Below are positions 1 through 5,720 of a stretch of DNA of 5,720 nt, one piece after another. Under the pieces are notes generated by a model that saw only the letters and a list, made by a program, of their open reading frames with translations, searched no databases and had not been told where the DNA came from. A program made the translations under genes and the position numbers. The stretch spans positions 1 through 5,720 of the forward strand of contig CAKTKF010000092.1 in the NCBI GenBank assembly GCA_934569215.1, in the 5' to 3' direction. The stretch is from an uncultured Oscillospiraceae bacterium (GTDB lineage Bacteria; Bacillota; Clostridia; Oscillospirales; Oscillospiraceae). How positions within the stretch are numbered: the stretch's first letter is position 1; the number at the start of each line of letters is the position of its first letter.

Positions 1-37
1 GATTGAAGGTTCCGCCGTAAATGCCGATTCGTTCCAT
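1..37 (-). CDS. nadD: Nicotinate-nucleotide adenylyltransferase, N-terminal fragment (runs off left edge)
   Basis: Only the first 12 codons are in the window, translating to MERIGIYGGTFN. The IGIYGGTFN segment matches the start of the nucleotidyltransferase motif GGTF(D/N)PxHxGH, which binds ATP in NadD-type adenylyltransferases. NadD transfers AMP from ATP to nicotinate mononucleotide in the cytoplasm, giving deamido-NAD in NAD synthesis. The ATG is supported by an AGGAG ribosome-binding site eight bases upstream. The position directly after yhbY is a common Firmicutes arrangement, which supports nadD over the related adenylyltransferase coaD, whose N-terminus looks similar. The rest of the protein, including the HxGH residues, lies outside the window, so the call rests on a short motif plus context. 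Confidence 0.82.
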   Translation of the reverse strand, partial: MERIGIYGGTFN

Positions 38-45
38 TTGCACCG

Positions 46-50
46 CTCCT
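46..50 (-). promoter_or_regulatory. Ribosome-binding site of nadD
   Basis: Read on the minus strand, AGGAG is followed by an eight-base spacer and the nadD ATG at 37-35. Its spacing fits a normal Shine-Dalgarno site and fixes the nadD start. Confidence 0.7.
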
Positions 51-60
51 GTACCTGTTT

Positions 61-78
61 ATCCCGCAAAACGCGGAT
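61..78 (-). other. Small bulged hairpin in the yhbY-nadD gap
   Basis: The only intergenic stretch of any size between genes (38-118, 81 bp) contains an inverted repeat. Positions 61-64 plus 66-67 can pair with 73-78 around a five-base loop (68-72), leaving position 65 as a one-base bulge. That gives six base pairs, mostly G-C. On the minus strand it lies between the yhbY stop and the nadD ribosome-binding site. No U-run follows it, so it is not a convincing intrinsic terminator. It might stabilise or process the mRNA, or be chance. No clear -35/-10 promoter was found in the gap. Confidence 0.25.
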
Positions 79-118
79 GAGAAATACCGTGTTTGCTTTT
101 TCTATGGCACCGTCTGGG

Positions 119-589
119 TTACTTCTGCTTCCTTTGCTGCCGTTCTCGGCTCTGCTCAATGGACTTTTCGATGGCCTGTTCCCGGAAATACTGGTTGCGC
201 TGTTCCCGCGCCTGACGGGCGGCCTGACGGCGGGCGCGGACGCCCTTGCCCACCGGGTCAGCCTTGGACTTAGGGGTCTCCTTGTGCTTGGCGCGGCCGG
301 ACTGGTTGCGCTCGGCCTGACATTTTTCGCTGAATCGCCAGATGACGAACTTGGAGCCGACGCAGGAAATGCCGTCGGCGCCGGTGGCCTCGCAGATGGC
401 GTCGGACACCTCGCGCGCGCTCATCAGGGCGGTTTCCAGCACCTTACCCTTTACCAGCTCCCGTGCGGTGAGCAGCTTGTCCGCTTCCGCGACCACCGCC
501 TCCGTTACGCCGTCCTTGCCCACCATCAGGGTGGTTTCCAAGCTGTTCGCCTGCGCCCGGAACTCGGCGCGCTGTTTACTTGTCAGCAT
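119..589 (-). CDS. yhbY: YhbY-family CRM-domain RNA-binding protein with basic C-terminal extension
   Basis: This predicted cytoplasmic RNA-binding protein has 156 residues. Residues 1-90 form a CRM (YhbY) domain. The conserved GxxG loop is visible at 24-27 (GKDG, in MVGKDGVTE), followed by the helix with RELVKGKV at 43-50 and the closing strand VGSKFVIWRF at 77-86. Family members such as E. coli YhbY associate with pre-50S ribosomal particles, so a role in large-subunit assembly is inferred. Stand-alone YhbY proteins are usually about 100 residues. Here about 60 extra residues follow, rich in Arg, Lys and Gln and probably helical. The ATG at 589 is chosen because AAGGAGG lies six bases upstream. 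An in-frame ATG at 631 lies deeper in rdgB and would add 14 residues unlike the family start. The gene begins inside the last codons of rdgB, suggesting coupled translation. Confidence 0.9.
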   Translation of the reverse strand: MLTSKQRAEFRAQANSLETTLMVGKDGVTEAVVAEADKLLTARELVKGKVLETALMSAREVSDAICEATGADGISCVGSKFVIWRFSEKCQAERNQSGRAKHKETPKSKADPVGKGVRARRQAARQAREQRNQYFREQAIEKSIEQSRERQQRKQK

Positions 590-1181
590 AGCCTTCCTCC
601 TTGAGTTTGTCGTAAAATGCCCGCAGCGCAACCGCCCGGTGGGACACCTGATTCTTTTCCTCCGGCGTCACCTCCGCCAGGGTCTTGCCGAAGGGCGGAT
701 AGTAGAAAATGGGGTCATAGCCGAAGCCGCCCGTCCCGGCGGGGGCGCGCAGAAGCTCGCCATGCACCTCGCCCCGAGCCTGAATCACCTTGCCCTCGGG
801 GGTGACCATGGTGATGACGCAGACGAACTGCGCCTGACGCTGGCCGTCGGGAACATTTTCCGTGTTTTTCAGCAGCAGCTGCAATCTGCCCCAGTCGTCC
901 AGGGTGTCGTCGAAGCCGTACCGGGCGGAGTAAATGCCGGGTTCCCCGTTCAGGGCGTCCACGGCAATACCGGAATCGTCCGCCAGCGCCGGAAGCCCGG
1001 TGGCCTGCATGACGGCATTGGCTTTCAGAAAGGAATTTTCCTCAAAGGTGGTCCCCGTTTCCTCCACGTCAATGTCCACGCCCAGGTCGGACTCCATCAC
1101 CAGCTCCATGTCGAATTTCTCGGTGATTTTCCGAATTTCTTCCCATTTATGTCTGTTTTTGCTTGCCAAAACTACTTTCAT
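576..1181 (-). CDS. rdgB: Non-canonical purine NTP pyrophosphatase (dITP/XTP pyrophosphatase, HAM1 family)
   Basis: This cytoplasmic house-cleaning enzyme hydrolyses dITP, ITP and XTP to the monophosphate and pyrophosphate, keeping deaminated purines out of DNA and RNA. Its 201 residues match the usual length of about 195-205. The N-terminal nucleotide-binding segment ASKNRHK is at 6-12. The family signature ALADDSGIAVDAL spans 65-77 and contains D69, equivalent by position to the catalytic Asp69 of E. coli RdgB. PGIYSARYG follows at 81-89. The base-recognition loop GTGGFGYDPIF is at 149-159, and the EEKNQVSHR motif is at 174-182. All key motifs are intact, so the enzyme should be active. The ATG at 1181 has GAGG seven bases upstream, and that site overlaps the ftsY stop codon. 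The 3' end overlaps yhbY by 14 bp in another frame. The same family is also named HAM1, YggV or XTPase. Confidence 0.95.
   Translation of the reverse strand: MKVVLASKNRHKWEEIRKITEKFDMELVMESDLGVDIDVEETGTTFEENSFLKANAVMQATGLPALADDSGIAVDALNGEPGIYSARYGFDDTLDDWGRLQLLLKNTENVPDGQRQAQFVCVITMVTPEGKVIQARGEVHGELLRAPAGTGGFGYDPIFYYPPFGKTLAEVTPEEKNQVSHRAVALRAFYDKLKEEGYADK
596..602 (-). promoter_or_regulatory. Ribosome-binding site of yhbY, inside the rdgB coding region
   Basis: AAGGAGG on the minus strand is followed by a six-base spacer and the ATG at 589-587. The site lies within the last rdgB codons, so ribosomes finishing rdgB pass over it. It decides the yhbY start in favour of 589 rather than 631. 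Confidence 0.8.
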
Positions 1182-1188
1182 GATACTT

Positions 1189-1193
1189 CCTCA
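1189..1193 (-). promoter_or_regulatory. Ribosome-binding site of rdgB overlapping the ftsY stop codon
   Basis: On the minus strand the bases TGAGG contain both the ftsY stop TGA (1193-1191) and the GAGG core, followed by a seven-base spacer and the rdgB ATG (1181-1179). Terminating ftsY ribosomes therefore sit on the rdgB initiation site, an arrangement typical of translational coupling. Confidence 0.7.
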
Positions 1194-2096
1194 GATCAAT
1201 GCTTCCACGAATTCCTTTGCGCTGAAGGGCATCAGGTCGTCCGCCTGCTCGCCCACGCCCACAAACTTCACGGGGATTTGCAGCGCGTCCGCCACGGCGA
1301 TGACAATGCCGCCCTTGGCGGTGCCGTCCAGCTTGGTCAGGGCAATGGCCGTGACCCCCGCAATTTCCTTGAACTGTTTTGCCTGAATCAGGCCGTTCTG
1401 GCCGGTGGTGCCGTCCAGAACCAGCAGAACCTCCTTGGCGGCGTCGGGCAGCTCCCGCGCCACAATGCGGCTGATCTTGTTCAGCTCGTTCATCAGGTTC
1501 GTCTTGTTGTGCAGCCGTCCGGCGGTGTCGATGAGAATCACGTCCACGTCCTTGGCCTTGGCGGACTGGATGCCGTCATAGACCACGGAGGCCGGGTCGG
1601 CTCCCTCGTGCTGGCGGACGATGGACGCGCCGCTTCTGCCCGCCCAGATTTCCAGCTGATCGGCGGCCGCCGCCCGGAAGGTATCCCCCGCCACCAGCAT
1701 GACTCTCTTTCCCTGAGCGGTCAATTGCTTTGCGATCTTGCCGATGGTGGTGGTCTTGCCCACGCCGTTGACGCCGATGACCAGGATCACGCTGGGACGG
1801 GTGGACAGATTCAGCTCCGTGTTCCCCACGGAAAGCATGTCCACGAGAATTTCCTTTAACGCTTCCCGGGCTTCCTCCGTGGTTTTCAGGTGCTGCTCCC
1901 GGACAGCCTTGCGCAGCCGCTCCACGGCCTTGACGGAGGTGTCTACGCCCAGATCCGCCAGAATCAGACTTTCCTCCAGCTCATCGTAAAAATCGTCGTC
2001 AATTTCGGAAAAGCCGGAAAACACGCTGCCCAGGGTGCCGCTGAGTGCCTCCCGGGTCTTGGTCAGTCCGGCCTTGATTTTGTCAAAAAAGCCCAT
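1191..2096 (-). CDS. ftsY: Signal recognition particle receptor FtsY (SRP GTPase)
   Basis: FtsY docks SRP-ribosome complexes at the inner face of the membrane. Paired GTP hydrolysis with Ffh then releases the nascent membrane protein to the Sec translocon. The 301-residue protein has an N-terminal four-helix N domain (about 1-95) and a GTPase G domain (about 100-301). Motifs seen are the P-loop GVNGVGKT at 108-115, the SRP-GTPase-specific DTFRAAA at 138-144, DTAGR at 190-194, TKLD at 254-257 and GVGE at 280-283. DTFRAAA together with the N-terminal GFFDKIKAGL helix separates it from Ffh, and there is no C-terminal M domain. The long acidic A domain of E. coli FtsY is absent, as in many Gram-positives, so membrane contact probably relies on the amphipathic first helix. 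It lies 11 bp after smc and 9 bp before rdgB. Confidence 0.97.
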   Translation of the reverse strand: MGFFDKIKAGLTKTREALSGTLGSVFSGFSEIDDDFYDELEESLILADLGVDTSVKAVERLRKAVREQHLKTTEEAREALKEILVDMLSVGNTELNLSTRPSVILVIGVNGVGKTTTIGKIAKQLTAQGKRVMLVAGDTFRAAAADQLEIWAGRSGASIVRQHEGADPASVVYDGIQSAKAKDVDVILIDTAGRLHNKTNLMNELNKISRIVARELPDAAKEVLLVLDGTTGQNGLIQAKQFKEIAGVTAIALTKLDGTAKGGIVIAVADALQIPVKFVGVGEQADDLMPFSAKEFVEALI

Positions 2097-2102
2097 AAAT
2101 AT

Positions 2103-2109
2103 CTCCTTT
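2103..2109 (-). promoter_or_regulatory. Ribosome-binding site of ftsY overlapping the smc stop codon
   Basis: The minus-strand sequence TAAAGGAG holds the smc stop TAA (2110-2108) and the AGGAG core, followed by a six-base spacer and the ftsY ATG at 2096-2094. The match to the anti-Shine-Dalgarno sequence is strong, and the overlap implies coupled translation of smc and ftsY. Confidence 0.8.
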
Positions 2110-5100
2110 ACTCCACGATTCCCAAATATTCTTCCATCTGGTTCAAATCCAGCCGCAGCAGCTTGCTCACGCCCTGCTCCTGCATGGTCACGCCATAAAG
2201 CACGTCGGAGGCTTCCATGGTGCCCCGGCGGTGGGTGATGACGATGAACTGGGTCTTCTTCGCCAGATTGTGAAGATAGCTTGCAAACCGCTCCACGTTC
2301 CGGTCGTCCAGTGCCGCGTCGATCTCGTCCAGCAGACAGAAGGGCGTCGGCCGCACCTTCAAAATGGCGAAGTACAGCGCCGTAGCCACGAAAGCCTTCT
2401 CGCCGCCGGAGAGCAGCGTAATGGTCTTGACCTGCTTTCCGGGGGGCTGGACGCGAATCTCAATGCCGCAGGTCAGGGGATTTTCCGGGTCTTCCAGAAT
2501 CAGCTGTCCCTTGCCGCCGCCGAACATTTCTTCAAAAGTCTGCCCAAAATAGTGGTCAATTTTCCCGAATTCCGAAACAAAAATGGTGGTCATCTCTTTG
2601 GTGATGTCCCGGATGACGCTTTCCAGCTCCCGCTTGGAGGTCAGCACGTCGTCCCGCTGGCCAGCCAAATAGGTGTAGCGCTCGTTGACCCGGGCATATT
2701 CCTCGATGGCGCCCAGATTGGGCGTACCCAAAGCGGCAATCTTCCGTTTCAGCTCCGCCCCGCGGCGGTTTCCGGCGGTGACGTTTTCGATCTGACCCCG
2801 ATGCTCCGGGGCGGTGCCGGGGGTCAGGCCGTAGGAATCCCACAGCTTGTCCACGATCTGCTTTTCCTCCATGGAGGACGTGACCTTTTTCTGCTCCAGC
2901 AGGGCGCAGGCGCGCTCCATGTTGAGGATGTCCTTGTTCTTTTCCTGGGCGTCCCGCTCGGCGCGGGTCTTGGTGGCTTCCGCTTCCGCCCGGTCTTCCT
3001 GGGTCTTTCGGAGCAGCGCGTTCATCCGGTCGGACTCCGCGTCGTTTTCCTCCTGCTTGACTTTCAGCTGAGCAATTTCCCCTTCCAGGCGGACAATATC
3101 CTCCCGGATGGCGTCCGCCAGGGCTTCCTTCTTCTCCCGGTCGCCCTCCATGGCCGCCCGGAGATTCTGCAAGTCCGCAATATGGGTCAGCGCCGTGTCC
3201 CGCTCGGCTTCCAGCGCCGCTTCCGCAGTTTTCAGCTCCGTCATCTGCCCGGTGATGGCGGCGTTCGCTTCCGCCGCTTCCGTCTGGCTGCCTTCCAGCT
3301 GCGCCAGGGTCTGCCGGGTCTCGGCAAGCTGCTGGGTGTACACCTGAATCTTCGCCTGCTGGGCGGCATAACGCTCCCGGTCGGAGGTTGCCCGCGCGTT
3401 CAGAGAATCTCGCTCCCGCTGGGCGGAGGTCTCCGCCTCCACGATGGCGTTCAGCAGAATTTCAAACTGCTTCTCCTGCCCTTGCAGGCGCAGCACCTGA
3501 TCCTCCGCGCCGCGAAGCTGATCCTGCGCCGCTTTCATCTGGAATTCCACCTGGTCGCACTGCCGCTGGGCTTCCTGCATATCCGCCTGAGCAACCAGAA
3601 GCTCCTGTTCCAGCTTCTTTTCCTGAGCCGTCAGCTTTTCCAGCTCGTTGGCACGGGACAGAATGCCCGCTTCCTTATTCACGGAACCGCCGGTCATGGA
3701 GCCGCCGGGGTTCATGACCTGACCGTCCAGGGTGACGATCTTGAACCGCCCCCGATACTTCTGGGACATGGCAATGGCCGCGTCCATGTCGGACACAATG
3801 ACCGTCCTGCCCAGCAGATTTTCCACAATGCCCCGGTACTTTTCATCGCTCGCAGTCAATTCAGACGCAATGCCAACGAACCCACGGCAATTTTCCAGCC
3901 CGTTTTCCTGTAGGCTCCTGCCCTGAATATTGGACATGGGCAGGAAGGTCGCCCGACCGCCGCCGGTGCGTTTCAGGTAGCCGATGGCCGCCTTGCCGTC
4001 CTGCTCCGTCCCAACCACGATCTGCTGCATGGCCGCGCCCAGGGCGATCTCAATAGCAACCGTGTAGCTGTCCTCGGTGCGGATCAGACGGGACACAGGG
4101 CCGTGGATATTCCGAAGCGCCCCTCGCTGGGCTTCCTGCATCACCATGCGGACGGCCTTGTTATAGCTTTCAAAATCCCGCTCCATTGCCCGGAATACTC
4201 TGGCCTTGGCCGTCACGGAATCCCGCCGGGAGGTCATGTCCCGGATTTTTTCCTGCAATTCATCCCGACGCTTGACCCGGGTATTTTGCCGGAGGGTGTA
4301 GCCCGCGATGGTGTTGTTGGCGGCGGTCACTTCCTCCTGGGCTTTTTTCAGCTCCTTGCGGCAGCCGTCCAGATTGGTCTGGGCTTCCTGCTGCCTCGCC
4401 GCGCCGGCGGACAAGTCGGCATTCAGCTGCTCCAACCGCTCCTTGGTCTGCGCCATGCTTTCTTCCAGACCCCGCACGTCGGCCTGACGCCCCGCGACGT
4501 CCGCCGCCAGAGAGGATTCCTTCCCCCGCAGCTCCAAAAACTGTTTGGTCAGTCCCTGGGCGCTGGCCGTCATGGCGGTGAGCTTGTGCTGCAATTCCTC
4601 CAGCTCCCGGCGCTTTTCTGTGAGTGCCGCTTCGATTTCTTCAATTCTGGCCTTCGTCTGGTCGATCTGGGACACGATGCCGCCGGAGCGGTCTTCCTGC
4701 CCTTTCAGTTCTTCCTCGATCCGGGAAATGTTGGCGTTGTTGTTTTCCACATTGCCCCGAAGCACGGCCATCTGCCCGTCCAGCTGCTGGTGGGTAGCGG
4801 AGAGCATATTCACTTTCAGGCGAACGGTTTCCAGCTCGCCGTCCCGGGTGCGCAGGGCTTCTCCCAACTGGTCTGCCTGACGGTAGAGAGCGTCCAGATC
4901 GTCGTGGGCCTGCTGCAAAACGAAGGATGCGGACGCGTAGTCCTCCTCCGCCTTCTTGGCAGCGGCGGAAAGTCTGTCCAGCGTGTCCAGCCATACGGCC
5001 ACCTCCACGCCCTTTAATTCGTCCTTCAGTTCCAGATATTTTTTTGCCTTTTCCGACTGCTGCTTCAGCGGTTCCAGCTGCAATTCCAGCTCGGAGACCT

Positions 5101-5680
5101 TGTCGCCGATGCGCAGCAGATTGTCCTCAGTGGCGGCCAGCTTCCGCTCCGTCTCCTCCTTGCGGTGACGGTATTTGGAGATACCCGCGGCTTCCTCGAA
5201 GATCTCCCGGCGGTCGCCGCTTTTCAAAGACAGAATTTCGTCGATTCTGCCCTGGCCGATATTGCTGTAGCCCTCCCGTCCCAGACCAGTGTCCATGAAC
5301 ATCTCGTTGATGTCCCGCAGGCGGGCGGACTGCTTGTTGATATAGTATTCACTGTCCCCGGAGCGGTAGTAGCGCCGGGTGACCATCACCTCGTCGGCGT
5401 CGTAGGCCAGCGCCCGGTCGGAATTGTCCAGCGTCAGGGTCGCCTCGGCGAAGCCCACGGCGGTGCGCTTCTGGGTACCGCCGAAGATCACGTCCTCCAT
5501 TTTGGCGCCCCGGAGGGTTTTGGAGCTTTGTTCGCCCATGACCCACAGAATGGCGTCGGAAATATTCGATTTTCCGGAGCCGTTGGGGCCGACGATGGCG
5601 GTAATGTCGTCGCCGAACCGGATCAGCGTCTTGTCCGGGAAGGACTTAAAGCCTTGCAGTTCCAATGATTTCAGATACAC
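2108..5680 (-). CDS. smc: Chromosome partition protein SMC
   Basis: This ATPase of the Smc-ScpAB condensin compacts and segregates the chromosome by loop extrusion. Its 1190 residues fit the usual bacterial length of about 1150-1200. The N-terminal head carries Walker A GPNGSGKSN (31-39) and the Q-loop in NIGQGRIDE (Q143). A coiled coil (about 165-510) leads to the hinge (about 520-668), with its glycine-rich GGGRATFLPM (573-582) and MNPGGSMTGGS (656-666). The return coiled coil runs about 670-1000. The C-terminal head has the signature LSGGEKAFVATAL (1090-1102), Walker B FCLLDEID (1114-1121) with catalytic E1119, the D-loop after it, and the H-loop H1150 in VITHRRGTM. The protein is complete and looks functional. 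The start is GTG with GAGG seven bases upstream. An in-frame TGA at 5692-5690 rules out any longer form. ScpA and ScpB are not in this window. Confidence 0.97.
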   Translation of the reverse strand: MYLKSLELQGFKSFPDKTLIRFGDDITAIVGPNGSGKSNISDAILWVMGEQSSKTLRGAKMEDVIFGGTQKRTAVGFAEATLTLDNSDRALAYDADEVMVTRRYYRSGDSEYYINKQSARLRDINEMFMDTGLGREGYSNIGQGRIDEILSLKSGDRREIFEEAAGISKYRHRKEETERKLAATEDNLLRIGDKVSELELQLEPLKQQSEKAKKYLELKDELKGVEVAVWLDTLDRLSAAAKKAEEDYASASFVLQQAHDDLDALYRQADQLGEALRTRDGELETVRLKVNMLSATHQQLDGQMAVLRGNVENNNANISRIEEELKGQEDRSGGIVSQIDQTKARIEEIEAALTEKRRELEELQHKLTAMTASAQGLTKQFLELRGKESSLAADVAGRQADVRGLEESMAQTKERLEQLNADLSAGAARQQEAQTNLDGCRKELKKAQEEVTAANNTIAGYTLRQNTRVKRRDELQEKIRDMTSRRDSVTAKARVFRAMERDFESYNKAVRMVMQEAQRGALRNIHGPVSRLIRTEDSYTVAIEIALGAAMQQIVVGTEQDGKAAIGYLKRTGGGRATFLPMSNIQGRSLQENGLENCRGFVGIASELTASDEKYRGIVENLLGRTVIVSDMDAAIAMSQKYRGRFKIVTLDGQVMNPGGSMTGGSVNKEAGILSRANELEKLTAQEKKLEQELLVAQADMQEAQRQCDQVEFQMKAAQDQLRGAEDQVLRLQGQEKQFEILLNAIVEAETSAQRERDSLNARATSDRERYAAQQAKIQVYTQQLAETRQTLAQLEGSQTEAAEANAAITGQMTELKTAEAALEAERDTALTHIADLQNLRAAMEGDREKKEALADAIREDIVRLEGEIAQLKVKQEENDAESDRMNALLRKTQEDRAEAEATKTRAERDAQEKNKDILNMERACALLEQKKVTSSMEEKQIVDKLWDSYGLTPGTAPEHRGQIENVTAGNRRGAELKRKIAALGTPNLGAIEEYARVNERYTYLAGQRDDVLTSKRELESVIRDITKEMTTIFVSEFGKIDHYFGQTFEEMFGGGKGQLILEDPENPLTCGIEIRVQPPGKQVKTITLLSGGEKAFVATALYFAILKVRPTPFCLLDEIDAALDDRNVERFASYLHNLAKKTQFIVITHRRGTMEASDVLYGVTMQEQGVSKLLRLDLNQMEEYLGIVE

Positions 5681-5687
5681 AGCATAA

Positions 5688-5691
5688 CCTC
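5688..5691 (-). promoter_or_regulatory. Ribosome-binding site of smc, supporting a GTG start
   Basis: GAGG on the minus strand lies seven bases before GTG at 5680-5678. This is weaker than the ftsY and yhbY sites. Two ATG triplets nearby (5693-5691 and 5685-5683) are in other frames and cannot start smc. Confidence 0.6.
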
Positions 5692-5692
5692 A

Positions 5693-5720
5693 TGTAAAAG
5701 AGAATGAAAGATAGCAATTC
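5693..5720 (-). other. AT-rich edge upstream of smc, no gene assigned
   Basis: This short stretch is visibly more AT-rich than the coding sequence. On the minus strand it is pyrimidine-rich. One frame ends in TGA at 5692-5690 after an open run, and another stays open to a TGA at 5673-5671. Neither short peptide resembles the C-terminus of RNase III (rnc), which often precedes smc in Firmicutes. I see no convincing -35/-10 promoter pair. It may be an intergenic leader or the very end of an upstream gene. Confidence 0.3.

Noticed and set aside
61..78. Intrinsic terminator between yhbY and nadD
   Set aside because: The stem is short and bulged, and on the minus strand no T-run follows it.
38..604. 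A 188-codon plus-strand frame with a hydrophobic, leucine-rich N-terminal part resembling membrane segments
   Set aside because: It is antisense to yhbY. The Leu-rich stretches are the complement of the Arg/Lys/Gln codons in the YhbY tail, so the apparent hydrophobicity is a reverse-strand artefact.
587..631. A longer yhbY starting at the ATG at 631
   Set aside because: The added 14 residues do not resemble the YhbY N-terminus, and the strong ribosome-binding site at 596-602 places the start at 589, where MLTSKQR matches the family.
342..1859. A 505-codon open frame on the plus strand
   Set aside because: It lies wholly antisense to yhbY, rdgB and ftsY, all of which have intact family motifs. 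Its translation shows no recognisable domain, and long stop-free antisense frames are expected in GC-rich genes.
2231..3913. A 560-codon open frame on the plus strand
   Set aside because: It is entirely antisense to smc. Its translation is low-complexity, with many Leu, Gln, Gly, His and Arg residues mirroring the codon use of the coiled coil, and shows no domain.
4103..5017. A 304-codon open frame on the plus strand
   Set aside because: It is antisense to the first SMC coiled coil, with the same compositional explanation and no recognisable motif.
1..5720. CRISPR arrays, tRNA/rRNA genes, insertion sequences, toxin-antitoxin or phage genes
   Set aside because: No spaced direct repeats, cloverleaf-like segments, transposase motifs or terminal inverted repeats were seen, and the window is almost fully occupied by five recognisable housekeeping genes.

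Overview
This window is a compact, single-strand block of bacterial housekeeping genes, all transcribed on the minus strand (right to left). In transcription order they are smc (chromosome-organising ATPase), ftsY (SRP receptor), rdgB (house-cleaning NTP pyrophosphatase), yhbY (CRM-domain ribosome-associated protein), and the first 12 codons of nadD (NAD biosynthesis), which runs off the left edge. Nearly every base is coding. The only real gaps are 11 bp (smc-ftsY), 9 bp (ftsY-rdgB), 81 bp (yhbY-nadD) and the 40 bp upstream of smc at the right edge. rdgB and yhbY overlap by 14 bp.

The organism is most likely a Gram-positive Bacillota of class Clostridia, and the GC-rich coding sequence suggests an Oscillospirales-type gut lineage. 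The reasons are: strong AGGAGG-like Shine-Dalgarno sites before most genes; smc directly followed by ftsY, a typical Firmicutes order; an SMC-type protein (not MukB); a short FtsY without the long acidic A domain of enterobacteria; and protein motifs that resemble Clostridia homologues from memory. This placement is inference, as no search was possible.

The genes look co-transcribed and translationally coupled. The smc stop codon sits inside the ftsY ribosome-binding site, the ftsY stop codon overlaps the rdgB site, and the yhbY site and start lie inside the end of rdgB. The products act in separate processes (chromosome compaction and segregation, membrane protein targeting, nucleotide-pool sanitation, ribosome assembly, NAD synthesis), so the cluster looks like a growth-linked housekeeping operon rather than one pathway.

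I looked for a hidden or novel system and found none. There is no mobile element, CRISPR array, tRNA, rRNA, toxin-antitoxin pair or phage gene. Several long plus-strand open frames are antisense shadows of the GC-rich genes. The mild points of interest are a basic C-terminal extension on YhbY, the tight stop-codon/Shine-Dalgarno nesting, the GTG start of smc, and a small bulged hairpin before nadD.
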